From positions 1-64,000 of the forward strand of contig DAIDAP010000007.1 in the NCBI GenBank assembly GCA_027310565.1: a stretch of DNA of 64,000 nt, read 5' to 3'. A program made the position numbers and the translations under genes. Below the pieces are notes generated by a model that did no database searches, was not told the origin of the DNA, and saw only the letters and a list, made by a program, of their open reading frames with translations. This stretch comes from Chloroflexota bacterium (GTDB taxonomy: Bacteria; Chloroflexota; Limnocylindria; P2-11E). Below are positions 50,918 to 59,642 of this stretch, in pieces; the first letter of the stretch is position 1, and each line of letters starts with the position of its first letter.

Positions 50918-52115
50918 CGGCCGTGTCCCGGAAGAGATCGGCGATCGACGCGCCCGGCGCGAGGTAGGTCGACCTCGCGCCGGCGATCGCGAGCTCGCCG
51001 AAGAGCGCGTTCCGGCGTGCGCGGTCGCGCTCGTCGGTCGTCGCCGGCGCCGCCACGACCACCGCCTGCGTCGCGATGGACGCCTCGCGCAGGGTGGCCG
51101 CGGGCCGGACCCAGGCGCGGTCGAGCGAGGGCGTGATGAGCACGCAGGACGACCCGCGACGCAGGCGCGGCAGCGTCTCGACCATGGTCTCGGCGAGCGT
51201 GACCGAGCCGCCCATCCGCACCTCGGCGAGGTACTGCATGAGCTTGCCGAGCTGCTTGTTGCCCCGGTCGGGCTGGAAGACCTCGGCGCGCGTGCCGCTG
51301 GTGATGAGCCCGACGCTGCGGTGCTCGCGCAGCGCCTTCGCGACGATCGACGCCGCGACCGTCACGCAGCGCTCCTCGGTGGAATCCTCGCCCTCCCCCC
51401 GGTGCCAGTGGCGCTCGAGGTCGAGGTAGATCCAGAGGTCCGCCGTCCGGTCCAGCTCGAATTCCTTCACGTGGAGCGAGCGGTGACGCATGGACGAGGG
51501 CCAGTGGATGCGGTTCATCGCGTCACCCGGCCGGTACTCCCGGATGCCCATGACCATGGAGGTCGCCTGGAGCGAGCGCTGCCCGGTCAGCACGCCGCCT
51601 TCGAGGACCGAGCCGGGGAGCTGCCAGTGCGGGAGCGGCACGACGCGGGGATACACGAGCAGCAGCGCCTCGCTCGGCACGCGCGCCTCGCGCGGGAAGA
51701 GGCCGAACGGATCGCCGCTGCGGAGCACGATCGGACCGACCTTGTACCGGCCGCGGCGGATCGCCTTCGCGAGCACCTTCCACCTGCGCGTCTTGCCGCC
51801 GCCGCCGATGGCCAGGACGCGGCCGGGGAGCGGCTCCGGCCAGTTCGACTCCTCGCTGATCTCGAGCCAGAGCTTCCCGAAGGACGAGTCGTTCCGCAGC
51901 TCGTAGACGAGCTCGAACGTGTCGCCGAGATGGGCGTAGCTCTGCGAGAGCGTCCTGGTGAGCGAGAGGCCGTCGAGCGTGAGCCGCGCCTGTATCCACA
52001 TCGCCACCGCGACGAAGAGCAGCAGGTACGACAGGTAGGCGAGGAGGTCGAGCCCCGTCGAGACGGCGACGATGAAGAGGGCGCTCCACAGCACCGCGAA
52101 CTGCCAGGCGCGCAC
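50904..52115 (-). CDS. DUF58 domain-containing protein
   Basis: GIREYRPGDAMNRIHWPSSMRHRSLHVKEFE; TM N-terminus. Confidence 0.92.
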   Translation of the reverse strand: MRAWQFAVLWSALFIVAVSTGLDLLAYLSYLLLFVAVAMWIQARLTLDGLSLTRTLSQSYAHLGDTFELVYELRNDSSFGKLWLEISEESNWPEPLPGRVLAIGGGGKTRRWKVLAKAIRRGRYKVGPIVLRSGDPFGLFPREARVPSEALLLVYPRVVPLPHWQLPGSVLEGGVLTGQRSLQATSMVMGIREYRPGDAMNRIHWPSSMRHRSLHVKEFELDRTADLWIYLDLERHWHRGEGEDSTEERCVTVAASIVAKALREHRSVGLITSGTRAEVFQPDRGNKQLGKLMQYLAEVRMGGSVTLAETMVETLPRLRRGSSCVLITPSLDRAWVRPAATLREASIATQAVVVAAPATTDERDRARRNALFGELAIAGARSTYLAPGASIADLFRDTAGAVA

Positions 52116-52119
52116 GCGC

Positions 52120-53082
52120 TCAGCTCCTCGCGGCGGTCGAGGAGAGCTCGACCGGCACGGACGCGAGGACCTCGGCGACGACCGTCGTGGCGGCCAGGTC
52201 CTTGAGCCGCGCCTGCGGCTGCAGGATGAGCCGGTGCGCGAGCGTCGGCGCGGCGAGCTGCTTCACGTCGTCGGGGATCACGAAGTCGCGGCCCTGCATC
52301 AGCGCGAACGCCTGCGCGGCGCGCGCGAGCGCGAGCGAGCCGCGCGGCGACGCCCCGAGATACACGTCGGGGTGCGACCGCGTCGCGTTCACGACGGCGA
52401 CGACGTACGTCTTCACCTGCTCGGCGATGTGCACGTCCTTCGCCGCGCTCTGCGCGGCGAGCAGCTCCTCGGCGCTGATGACCTGCTCGATCGTCTCGAG
52501 CGGGTGGATCACGCGCTGGGCGTCGAGGATCGCGACCTCCTCCCGGTCGCCGGGGTAGCCGAGCTGCAGACGGATGAAGAAGCGGTCGAGCTGCGCCTCG
52601 GGGAGCGGGAAGGTGCCCTCGTACTCGATCGGGTTCTGGGTGGCCATGACCAGAAAGGGCTCCGGCAGGTGGTAGGTGACGCCATCGACCGTGACCTGGT
52701 GCTCCTCCATGGACTCGAGGAGGGCCGACTGCGTCTTCGGCGTGGCCCGGTTGATCTCGTCGGCGAGGACGATCTGGCTCATGATCGGTCCGGGCCGGAA
52801 CTCGAACGCGCTGGTCCGCTGGTTGAAGATCGACACGCCGGTGACGTCCGAGGGGAGCAGGTCCGGCGTGAACTGGATGCGCCGGAACGAGCAGCCGAGC
52901 GAGCGCGCGATGGCCTTCGCGAGCACCGTCTTGCCGGTGCCCGGGACGTCCTCGATGAGGATGTGGCCGCGGCACACGAGCGCGACGAGCGCGAGCTCGA
53001 CCTCGTGGTGCTTGCCGAAGATCACCCGCTCGACGTTCGCCACGACGGCCGAGATGTTGGTCGCCAGGCCGCTCTTATCCAT
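52120..53082 (-). CDS. MoxR-family AAA ATPase
   Basis: [87 protein letters not shown]. Confidence 0.94.
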   Translation of the reverse strand: MDKSGLATNISAVVANVERVIFGKHHEVELALVALVCRGHILIEDVPGTGKTVLAKAIARSLGCSFRRIQFTPDLLPSDVTGVSIFNQRTSAFEFRPGPIMSQIVLADEINRATPKTQSALLESMEEHQVTVDGVTYHLPEPFLVMATQNPIEYEGTFPLPEAQLDRFFIRLQLGYPGDREEVAILDAQRVIHPLETIEQVISAEELLAAQSAAKDVHIAEQVKTYVVAVVNATRSHPDVYLGASPRGSLALARAAQAFALMQGRDFVIPDDVKQLAAPTLAHRLILQPQARLKDLAATTVVAEVLASVPVELSSTAARS

Positions 53083-53165
53083 CCATCACTCCTGACACGG
53101 GTCCCCGCCCAATCCTAAGGCGCGATCGCCGCTTTCCCAGTGAACGTGCGGGCTCGACGTTCGGT

Positions 53166-54620
53166 TCAACGTCCGAGCGCCGCGGCCATCACCCGTCCGC
53201 CCACCGGAGCGGCGTCGAGGCCCCCGTTCGGCGTGTTCTCGATGATCACGGCCACCGCCACCACCGGGGCCTCGGCCGGCGCGAACCCCACGAACCAGCC
53301 GTGCGGCGCCCCCGCCGGGTTCTCGGCCGAGCCGGTCTTGCCGGCGACGTTGACCCCCGGGATCTTCGCGCCGTACGCGAAGGCGCCCGGCCCCGACACG
53401 GCCCCGACGAGCATCTGGGTGATGGCCGCCGCGGTCTGCGGGCTCACGACCTGGCCGGACGGCCCCGGTGCCACCGTCCGGATCGTGTTCCCGGCCGCGT
53501 CCCGCACCTCCAGCGCGTAGTGCGGCGTGGGCATGATCCCGCCGCGGCCGATGGCGGCGGCCACCAGCGCCATCCGCAGCGGCGACACGAGCAGCTCGCC
53601 CTGTCCGTACGCGGTGTCCGCCACGAGCGTCGGACGTCCGAGCGAGCCCGTGCTCGACAGCTGCCCGGCGGCGGCGGCTAGATCCGAGCCGGGAGCGCTC
53701 CCGACGCCGAACCGGCCGGCGTACTCCGCGAGCTTGTCCCCGCCGATGCGCAGCCCGATCTGCGCGAAGTAGATGTTCTCGGACAGGCGGTAGGCGTCGG
53801 CCATCGTGTAGTCGCCGTGCGCCTGCGACGAGGACCGCACGTAGTAGTCGCCCCACGACCTGTCGGCCTGCCACGGGTCGTCGACGCGCAGCTTCGCGTT
53901 CGGATCGACGCCGCTCTCGATGGCCGCCGACCCGGTCACGAGCTTGAACGTCGAGCCCGGCGCGTAGAGCCCGTCGCGCGCGCGGTCGATGAGCGGCCGG
54001 CCGGGATCCCCGTTCACCTCCTTCCAGGCGAGCCTCTCGGTCGCCGGGTCGACGATCCGGTTCGCGTCGTACCCGGGAAAGCTGACCGACGCGATGATCG
54101 CGCCGCTGCGCGGGTCGAGCGCGACGATCGCGCCGCGCCGGTTCCCGAGCGCCGCGGCGGCCGCCTGCTGCACCCTGGGGACGATGCCGAGCACCACGCT
54201 CCCGGGGGACTCCCGCTCGCCGAGGTAGCGCGCGCGCCACACCGCGATCGGATCGGCCGGATCCTGGCCGATGAGCGAGTCGGCGTACGCGGCCTCGATG
54301 CCCGCGGTGCCGTACGTGAACGACGCGTAGCCGACGACCTGCGAGAGGGACGGCGTCGTGTAGCGGCGGACGTAGCCGTCCGGCGTCCGCACGCTCTCCG
54401 CGAGCACGCCGCCGGTGCTGTCCACGATCGCTCCGCGTGGGCGGTCGCGCACCGCGGCGACGAGCCGCGGGTTGAACGGGTCGCTCGAGAGCTCGCTCGA
54501 CGCGACGAGCGTCCAGTAGCCGACCCCCACCGAGGTCGCGAGGAACGCGACCGCGATCGCGAGCGTGAGCGAGCGGATGTTGGCCGCGATGCTCCTCATG
54601 CCTTCTCGGCTCGTGCTCAC
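53166..54620 (-). CDS. pbpA: Penicillin-binding protein (transpeptidase, PbpA type)
   Basis: GLYAPGSTFKLVTG (SxxK), SEN, VAGKTGSAE (KTG); GTG start 54620. Confidence 0.93.
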   Translation of the reverse strand: MSTSREGMRSIAANIRSLTLAIAVAFLATSVGVGYWTLVASSELSSDPFNPRLVAAVRDRPRGAIVDSTGGVLAESVRTPDGYVRRYTTPSLSQVVGYASFTYGTAGIEAAYADSLIGQDPADPIAVWRARYLGERESPGSVVLGIVPRVQQAAAAALGNRRGAIVALDPRSGAIIASVSFPGYDANRIVDPATERLAWKEVNGDPGRPLIDRARDGLYAPGSTFKLVTGSAAIESGVDPNAKLRVDDPWQADRSWGDYYVRSSSQAHGDYTMADAYRLSENIYFAQIGLRIGGDKLAEYAGRFGVGSAPGSDLAAAAGQLSSTGSLGRPTLVADTAYGQGELLVSPLRMALVAAAIGRGGIMPTPHYALEVRDAAGNTIRTVAPGPSGQVVSPQTAAAITQMLVGAVSGPGAFAYGAKIPGVNVAGKTGSAENPAGAPHGWFVGFAPAEAPVVAVAVIIENTPNGGLDAAPVGGRVMAAALGR

Positions 54621-55915
54621 GGCGATCCCCGCACGCGCGCGGTCACGTCGCTGACGCGGATGAGGAGCGCCACCAGCATCCAGTTCGTCACGAGCGACGA
54701 CCCGCCGTACGCGACGAACGGCAGCGTGACGCCGGTGAGCGGGATGAGCCGCGCGTTGCCGCCGACGATGACGAGCGTCTGGAACGCGACGATGAACGAC
54801 AGACCCGCCGCCAGCAGCTGCAGGAACGGCGTCGGCGCCCGGACCGCGATGAGCATGCCGCGGTACACGAAGAGCAGGAACAGCGCGAGCAGGGCGACCG
54901 CGCCGGCGAAACCGACCTCCTCGGTGAACGCGTCGAAGACGAAGTCGCTCCACACGATCGGGATGCGGTCGGGCAGGCCGTTCCCCAGGCCCACCCCCAG
55001 AAGTCCGCCGTTCGCCAGAGCGAACAGTCCCTGCACGATCTGGAAGCCCGGCCCGAACCGCAGGTCCTCGGAGAACGGGCGCAGCCACGTGTCGATCCGC
55101 ACCTGGACGTGCGGGAGGGTCTGGTACAGGACGACCCCGCCCGCGACGAGGAGCACGACGCCGAGGAGCGTGTAGAACGCCTCGCCCGTCGCGAGGTACA
55201 GCATCGCCAGGAAGATCCCGAGGAAGAGGAGCGCCGCGCCGAGGTCCTTCTCGAAGACGACGACGGCCATGGCGAACGCCCACATCGCGAGGATCGGGAG
55301 CAGGTACGGGAGCGGCGGGACGGGGAGGGGGCCGAACCGCCGTGGCCGCGCGATGACCTCGCGATACTCCTCGAGGTACGCGGCGAAGAAGATGACCATG
55401 ATGATCTTCACCGCCTCCCACGGCTCGAACGAGAAGGGTCCGAGGCCGATCCAGATCCGCGCGCCGTTGATCTCGCGGCCGATGACGGGCAGCAGGGGCG
55501 ACACGAGGAGCAGCACACCGAGCAGCGCCCAGGTCCATTTGAAGCGCGAGAGCGCGGTCACGTCGCGCGGGATGAGGATCGTCGCGACGAAGGCGCCGGC
55601 GGCGATGACCATCCACGTGAGCTGCTGGAGGAGCAGCGGCCGGTCCTCGGGCTGCAGCCGCTGCACGAGCACCAGCCCGATGGCCGCGAGCGCGGCCGCG
55701 GTGGGCAGGAGCAGCTGGTCGCCGCGCACGCCCCGCGCGACGAGGAAGACGTGCAGCAGGAGGACGAGCGCGACGTACGCGACCGGGACCGCGAGCTGGG
55801 CGCGATCGAAGGTCGTCGTCTCGGCCGCGGCGACGGCGACCGATCCGGTCACCGCCAGCGCGGCGACCCAGACGAGGAGGCGCAGCTCGGGGCCGCGGCG
55901 CAGGAGCGCGGTCAC
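54617..55915 (-). CDS. FtsW/RodA/SpoVE family SEDS peptidoglycan polymerase
   Basis: Multi-TM; ALLGVLLLVSPLLPVIGREINGARIWIGLGPFSFEPWEAVKI; GVTLPFVAYGGSSLVTNW; GTG start 55915. Confidence 0.93.
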   Translation of the reverse strand: MTALLRRGPELRLLVWVAALAVTGSVAVAAAETTTFDRAQLAVPVAYVALVLLLHVFLVARGVRGDQLLLPTAAALAAIGLVLVQRLQPEDRPLLLQQLTWMVIAAGAFVATILIPRDVTALSRFKWTWALLGVLLLVSPLLPVIGREINGARIWIGLGPFSFEPWEAVKIIMVIFFAAYLEEYREVIARPRRFGPLPVPPLPYLLPILAMWAFAMAVVVFEKDLGAALLFLGIFLAMLYLATGEAFYTLLGVVLLVAGGVVLYQTLPHVQVRIDTWLRPFSEDLRFGPGFQIVQGLFALANGGLLGVGLGNGLPDRIPIVWSDFVFDAFTEEVGFAGAVALLALFLLFVYRGMLIAVRAPTPFLQLLAAGLSFIVAFQTLVIVGGNARLIPLTGVTLPFVAYGGSSLVTNWMLVALLIRVSDVTARVRGSP

Positions 55916-56343
55916 ACGCGCTCGAGCCGCATCGTCACGCGGCCGATCCCGAGCTGGTCGCCCGCGCGCACGCGCTCGGGCTTCGCGATGCGGACGCCGT
56001 TCACGAGCGTCCCGTTCGTGCTGCCCAGATCCTCGATCCACCACTCGCCGTCGCGCAGCTCGAGCACGGCATGACGCGCCGAGGCGGCCTCGTCGGGGAG
56101 CGGGATGTCGTTGCCGGAGTCGCGGCCGATCGCGTTCGTCGCGCGCAGCGTGATGCGCTCGCCGGCCCGCGGCGTGCGCGACGGGCTGCGCTCGACGACG
56201 AGGACGCCGAGCGACCGCGAGGGATCCCGCTCGCCGGCGAGCGCGCCGTGGAGGACGCCGAACGCGCGGATGAGGAAGAGGTAGATGAGCAGCAGGAACG
56301 CCACGCGGATGCCCCAGAGGAGGACGCCGAACGGGAGCTCCAC
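55912..56343 (-). CDS. fhaB: FHA-domain protein with N-terminal TM (FhaB-like)
   Basis: NAIGRDSGNDIPLPDEAASARHAVLELRDGEWWIEDLGSTNGTLVNG; GTG start 56343-56341 abuts/overlaps the element. Confidence 0.88.
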   Translation of the reverse strand: MELPFGVLLWGIRVAFLLLIYLFLIRAFGVLHGALAGERDPSRSLGVLVVERSPSRTPRAGERITLRATNAIGRDSGNDIPLPDEAASARHAVLELRDGEWWIEDLGSTNGTLVNGVRIAKPERVRAGDQLGIGRVTMRLERV

Positions 56344-56524
56344 TAGTGTCGTGACCTGGAAGTCATGTGCGGATGCGCGGCCCGGGACGCCGAGGCCAAG
56401 GAGCCGAGGAGGACGCGCCGGAGCGTAGCCGCAGCTACGCGAGGAGCGCCCGGACGAAGGCGACACCGGCATCGGCGTATCCGGGCCGATGCAGCTGCGA
56501 ATGGATTCCGGGTCACGACACTAG
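56343..56524. mobile_element. 182-bp copy 3 of the CTAGTGTCG palindromic element family
   Basis: Terminal IR CTAGTGTCGTGACCTGGAA / TTCCGGGTCACGACACTAG; inner stem GGCCCGGgACGCCG/CGGCGTaTCCGGGCC; central hairpin GCGTAGC-cgca-GCTACGC. Confidence 0.88.
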
Positions 56525-56528
56525 AGCC

Positions 56529-57272
56529 TCACTCCGACCGGAAGGTGATCTCGAGACCGCCGATGGAGAGACGGTCGCCGTCGTCGAGGACCTTCTCGGC
56601 GATGCGACGTCCGTTCACGTACGTCCCGTTCGTGCTCTGCAGGTCGTAGAGCGTGTACCGGCCGAGCCGCAGCCGGATCTCCGCGTGCTTGCGCGACACG
56701 CGCCGGTCGTCGAGCACCAGGTCGCTCTGCGGGTCGCGCCCGATGAGCACCGCCTCGCCGCCCAGCGCCACCGGGGCGCCGTCCCGCGGCTCGAGGCTGG
56801 CCCGCGGTGCCCGGGGCCGCTCGCGCAGCAGAGCCTCGCGGTCGAGCACCATGGTGTGGCCGGTCTCGACCGCGCCGAGCGCGCGCCCCTCCGGCGCGAC
56901 CTCCTCCCCAGCCGCGTCGACCATCGCGCACGACACGCGGATGTCGCCGGACGCGAGGTCGTCGTCCCGCTCGACCTCCACGGTCGGGTACGCGAGCAGC
57001 GTGAAGCTGCGCTCGCGGCTCGCGCCGAGGAGCGTCTCCGCGAGCTCCTGCTCGAGGCTGCGGCGGTACTGCTCGAACTGCGCGAAGTCGGAGGGCGCGA
57101 GCGACACCACGTAGGAGTTCGGCACGAAGGTCTTCGAGAGCGAGATCGTCTGGTGCGCCTCCATCGCGCGGATGAGTCGCTTGGCGATCTGGACCGGCTG
57201 CAGCTTCGCCCCGAAGAGGCGCGCGCTCCAGCCCTCGATCACGCGGCTCACGAACGCCTCGACGCGCTCCAC
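56529..57272 (-). CDS. fhaA: DUF3662 + FHA domain protein (FhaA-like)
   Basis: MERVEAFVSRVIEGWSARLFGAKLQPVQIAKRLIRAMEAH, C-terminal FHA LIGRDPQSDLVLDDRRVSRKHAEIRL...STNGTYVNGRRI. Confidence 0.9.
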   Translation of the reverse strand: MERVEAFVSRVIEGWSARLFGAKLQPVQIAKRLIRAMEAHQTISLSKTFVPNSYVVSLAPSDFAQFEQYRRSLEQELAETLLGASRERSFTLLAYPTVEVERDDDLASGDIRVSCAMVDAAGEEVAPEGRALGAVETGHTMVLDREALLRERPRAPRASLEPRDGAPVALGGEAVLIGRDPQSDLVLDDRRVSRKHAEIRLRLGRYTLYDLQSTNGTYVNGRRIAEKVLDDGDRLSIGGLEITFRSE

Positions 57273-57342
57273 GGCTACCTCGTCCCCCGCCGCATCGCCG
57301 CCGTGCCGAGCACGGTCGATACCAACCGGTCCCCGCCGACCG

Positions 57343-57630
57343 CTAGGATGCGGCCTCGCTCTTCTTCGGAGCGGCCGCCGGCGGCGTGCTCGCCGCCTTC
57401 GCCTCGGGCTTGGCCTCGGCCTTCTTGGCGGTCCCGCCGTCCTCCTTCGGGGGCGTCCGCGAGTCCGTCTTGTACCAGCCGGAGCCCTTGAAGACGATGG
57501 CGGGCGGCACGATGAGCCGTCGCGGCGTCTTGCCGCAGCTCGGACAGACCCCGATCGCGGGATCGCTGAAGGTCTGGACCGCGGAGAAGGCGTGCCCGCA
57601 GTGGTCGCAGCGGTAGTCGTAGATCGGCAT
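57343..57630 (-). CDS. FmdB-family zinc ribbon protein
   Basis: MPIYDYRCDHCGHAFSAVQTFSDPAIGVCPSCGK. Confidence 0.9.
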   Translation of the reverse strand: MPIYDYRCDHCGHAFSAVQTFSDPAIGVCPSCGKTPRRLIVPPAIVFKGSGWYKTDSRTPPKEDGGTAKKAEAKPEAKAASTPPAAAPKKSEAAS

Positions 57631-57706
57631 CGCTCACTATCATCGCCGAAGGCTCGGGCCGGGTCACGCGCCGCGCGGGCCGGCCGCGGTCTACCCTGAC
57701 GGCGCC

Positions 57707-58942
57707 ATGTCCGCCTCCGACGCTCGGCCGCTCGCGCTCACCGGGGGCACGCTCGTCGACGGCACCGGCGCGCCGCCGCGTCGCGCGACGGTCGTCATCG
57801 CCGGCGACCTGATCGGCGCGATCGCCGAGGCTCCTCCCGCGGGCGCGACGACGATCGACGTCCGCGGCCGGACCATCCTGCCCGGGCTCATCGACGCGCA
57901 CGTGCACCTCTGCTCGTACGCCGGCGACGCGGCCAGGGCCGATCGCCTCTGGAGCGTGACGACCTTCGAGGAGGAGCAGGTGCTCCACGGCGCGGCGAAC
58001 GCCCGCACGGCGCTCCTCGCCGGCTTCACCACGGTGCGCGACATGGCCGGCGCGCGCGCGGAGGTCGCCATCAAGCACGCGCTCGACGCGTTCGTCCTCG
58101 AGGGCGCGCGCGTCGTCTCCGCCGGCTTCATCGGGATGACCGGCGGCCACGGCGACCTCTTCACGCCGCCCGCGGTGGAGCGCCGGCCGTCGGTCGTCGC
58201 CGACGGCGTCGACGCCTGCCGCGCGGCGGTGCGGCGGCACGCGCGCGACGGGGCCGACCTCATCAAGATCTGCACCAGCGGCGGCGTGCTGTCCATGGGC
58301 GACCGGAGCGAGTGGCGCAACTACACGCTCGAGGAGACGCGCGCGATCGTCGACGAGGCGCACGCGCTCGCGATGCGCGTCGCCGCGCACGCGCACACCC
58401 GCGCGGGGATCGCGCAGGCGCTCGACGCCGGCGTCGATTCGATCGAGCACGGCTCGCAGCTCGACGAGGCGCTCGCGGCGCGCATGGCGGAGAGCGGCAC
58501 GCGTCTGGTCGCCACGCTCTCGATCCACGAGCAGATCCGGCTGCACGGCCGCGAGCGAGGCGTGAGCGCCGAGTCCCTCGCGAAGGCCGAGGCGCTCCAC
58601 GAGGGCCGCGTCCGGGCGGTGCGCGTCGCGAAGGCCGCGGGGGTGCGGGTCGCGTGCGGGACCGACTCCTCGAGCGTGCTCCCCTTCGGGCTCCACGCCT
58701 GGGAGCTCGAGCTCCTGTGCCGCGACGGCGGCTTCACGCCGATGGAGGCCATCGTCGCCGCGACGCGCGACGCGGCCGAGACCGTCGGCCTCGCCGAGCG
58801 CACCGGGACGCTCGAGCCCGGCAAGTGGGCCGACCTCGTCGTCGTCGACGGCGATCCGCTGGCCGACGTCACGCTGCTGCGCGACCGCGAGCGCATCCGC
58901 ATGGTCTTCCGCGAAGGCCGCAGGCTCGTCGACCGCGGGTAG
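57707..58942 (+). CDS. Metal-dependent amidohydrolase (imidazolonepropionase/prolidase-like)
   Basis: LPGLIDAHVHLCSYAG, VAAHAHTRAGIAQALDAGVDSIEHGSQLDE, GTDSSSVLPFG, GKWADLVVVDGDPL. Confidence 0.9.
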   Translation: MSASDARPLALTGGTLVDGTGAPPRRATVVIAGDLIGAIAEAPPAGATTIDVRGRTILPGLIDAHVHLCSYAGDAARADRLWSVTTFEEEQVLHGAANARTALLAGFTTVRDMAGARAEVAIKHALDAFVLEGARVVSAGFIGMTGGHGDLFTPPAVERRPSVVADGVDACRAAVRRHARDGADLIKICTSGGVLSMGDRSEWRNYTLEETRAIVDEAHALAMRVAAHAHTRAGIAQALDAGVDSIEHGSQLDEALAARMAESGTRLVATLSIHEQIRLHGRERGVSAESLAKAEALHEGRVRAVRVAKAAGVRVACGTDSSSVLPFGLHAWELELLCRDGGFTPMEAIVAATRDAAETVGLAERTGTLEPGKWADLVVVDGDPLADVTLLRDRERIRMVFREGRRLVDRG

Positions 58943-58988
58943 CCGCGTCCCGGGGCGCGTTGGCAGCGGTCATGCGGTCTGAAGGCCG

Positions 58989-59600
58989 GTGCTCATACGC
59001 GCAGGCGCGCTCCCCCTCGTGCTCGCGGCCTTGGCGAGCCTCGCCGTCATCACGGCGGTCGTGGTGTGGCGCCCATCCGACCAGGCGACGACCCTCCGCT
59101 CCACGCCGAGCGTGGTCACGGCGGTGCGGGACCTGGCGCGGCTCCAGACGGTCGAGTTCCACATCGAGCGGGTCATCGATCTGCGCGACCAGCAATCGCT
59201 GCTCTTCGGCCTCATCCGCACGGAGGACGCGATCCTCTTCGTCGCCGTCGGCGAGGTCACCGCCGGCGTCGATCTGGCGGAGCTGACCGACGGCGACGTC
59301 ACCCTCGATCGGGCCACCGGCGCCGTGAGCATCCGGCTTCCGGCCGCGCGCGTCCTCACCACGCGACTCGACAACGAGCGCAGCTGGGTCTACACGCGGC
59401 AGACGGGAACGCTCGCGCAGCGGCGCGAGGACCTGGAGACGCGGGCGCGGCAGGAAGCCGAGCGCACGCTCGAGCGGAGCGCGATGGACGGCGGCATACT
59501 CGCCCGCGCGCGCGACAACGCCGAGCGCACGATCATCGCCTTCGTGCGATCGCTCGGCTACGAGACGGTGAGGGTCACCTCGCGAGACGCGCTCCCCTGA
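58989..59600 (+). CDS. DUF4230 domain-containing protein
   Basis: RLQTVEFHIERVIDLRDQ...LLFVAVGEVTAGVDLAELTDGDV...TIRLPAARVLTTRLDNERSWVYTRQTG. Confidence 0.75.
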   Translation: MLIRAGALPLVLAALASLAVITAVVVWRPSDQATTLRSTPSVVTAVRDLARLQTVEFHIERVIDLRDQQSLLFGLIRTEDAILFVAVGEVTAGVDLAELTDGDVTLDRATGAVSIRLPAARVLTTRLDNERSWVYTRQTGTLAQRREDLETRARQEAERTLERSAMDGGILARARDNAERTIIAFVRSLGYETVRVTSRDALP

Positions 59601-59642
59601 CCGCACGGGGCGGAGCGGAGCGGAGCGGACCGAGACCTTCGC

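Noticed and set aside
59611-59630. Tandem CGGAG repeats between the DUF4230 gene and valS
   Set aside because: Only three perfect copies plus one partial; compatible with chance in GC-rich intergenic sequence.
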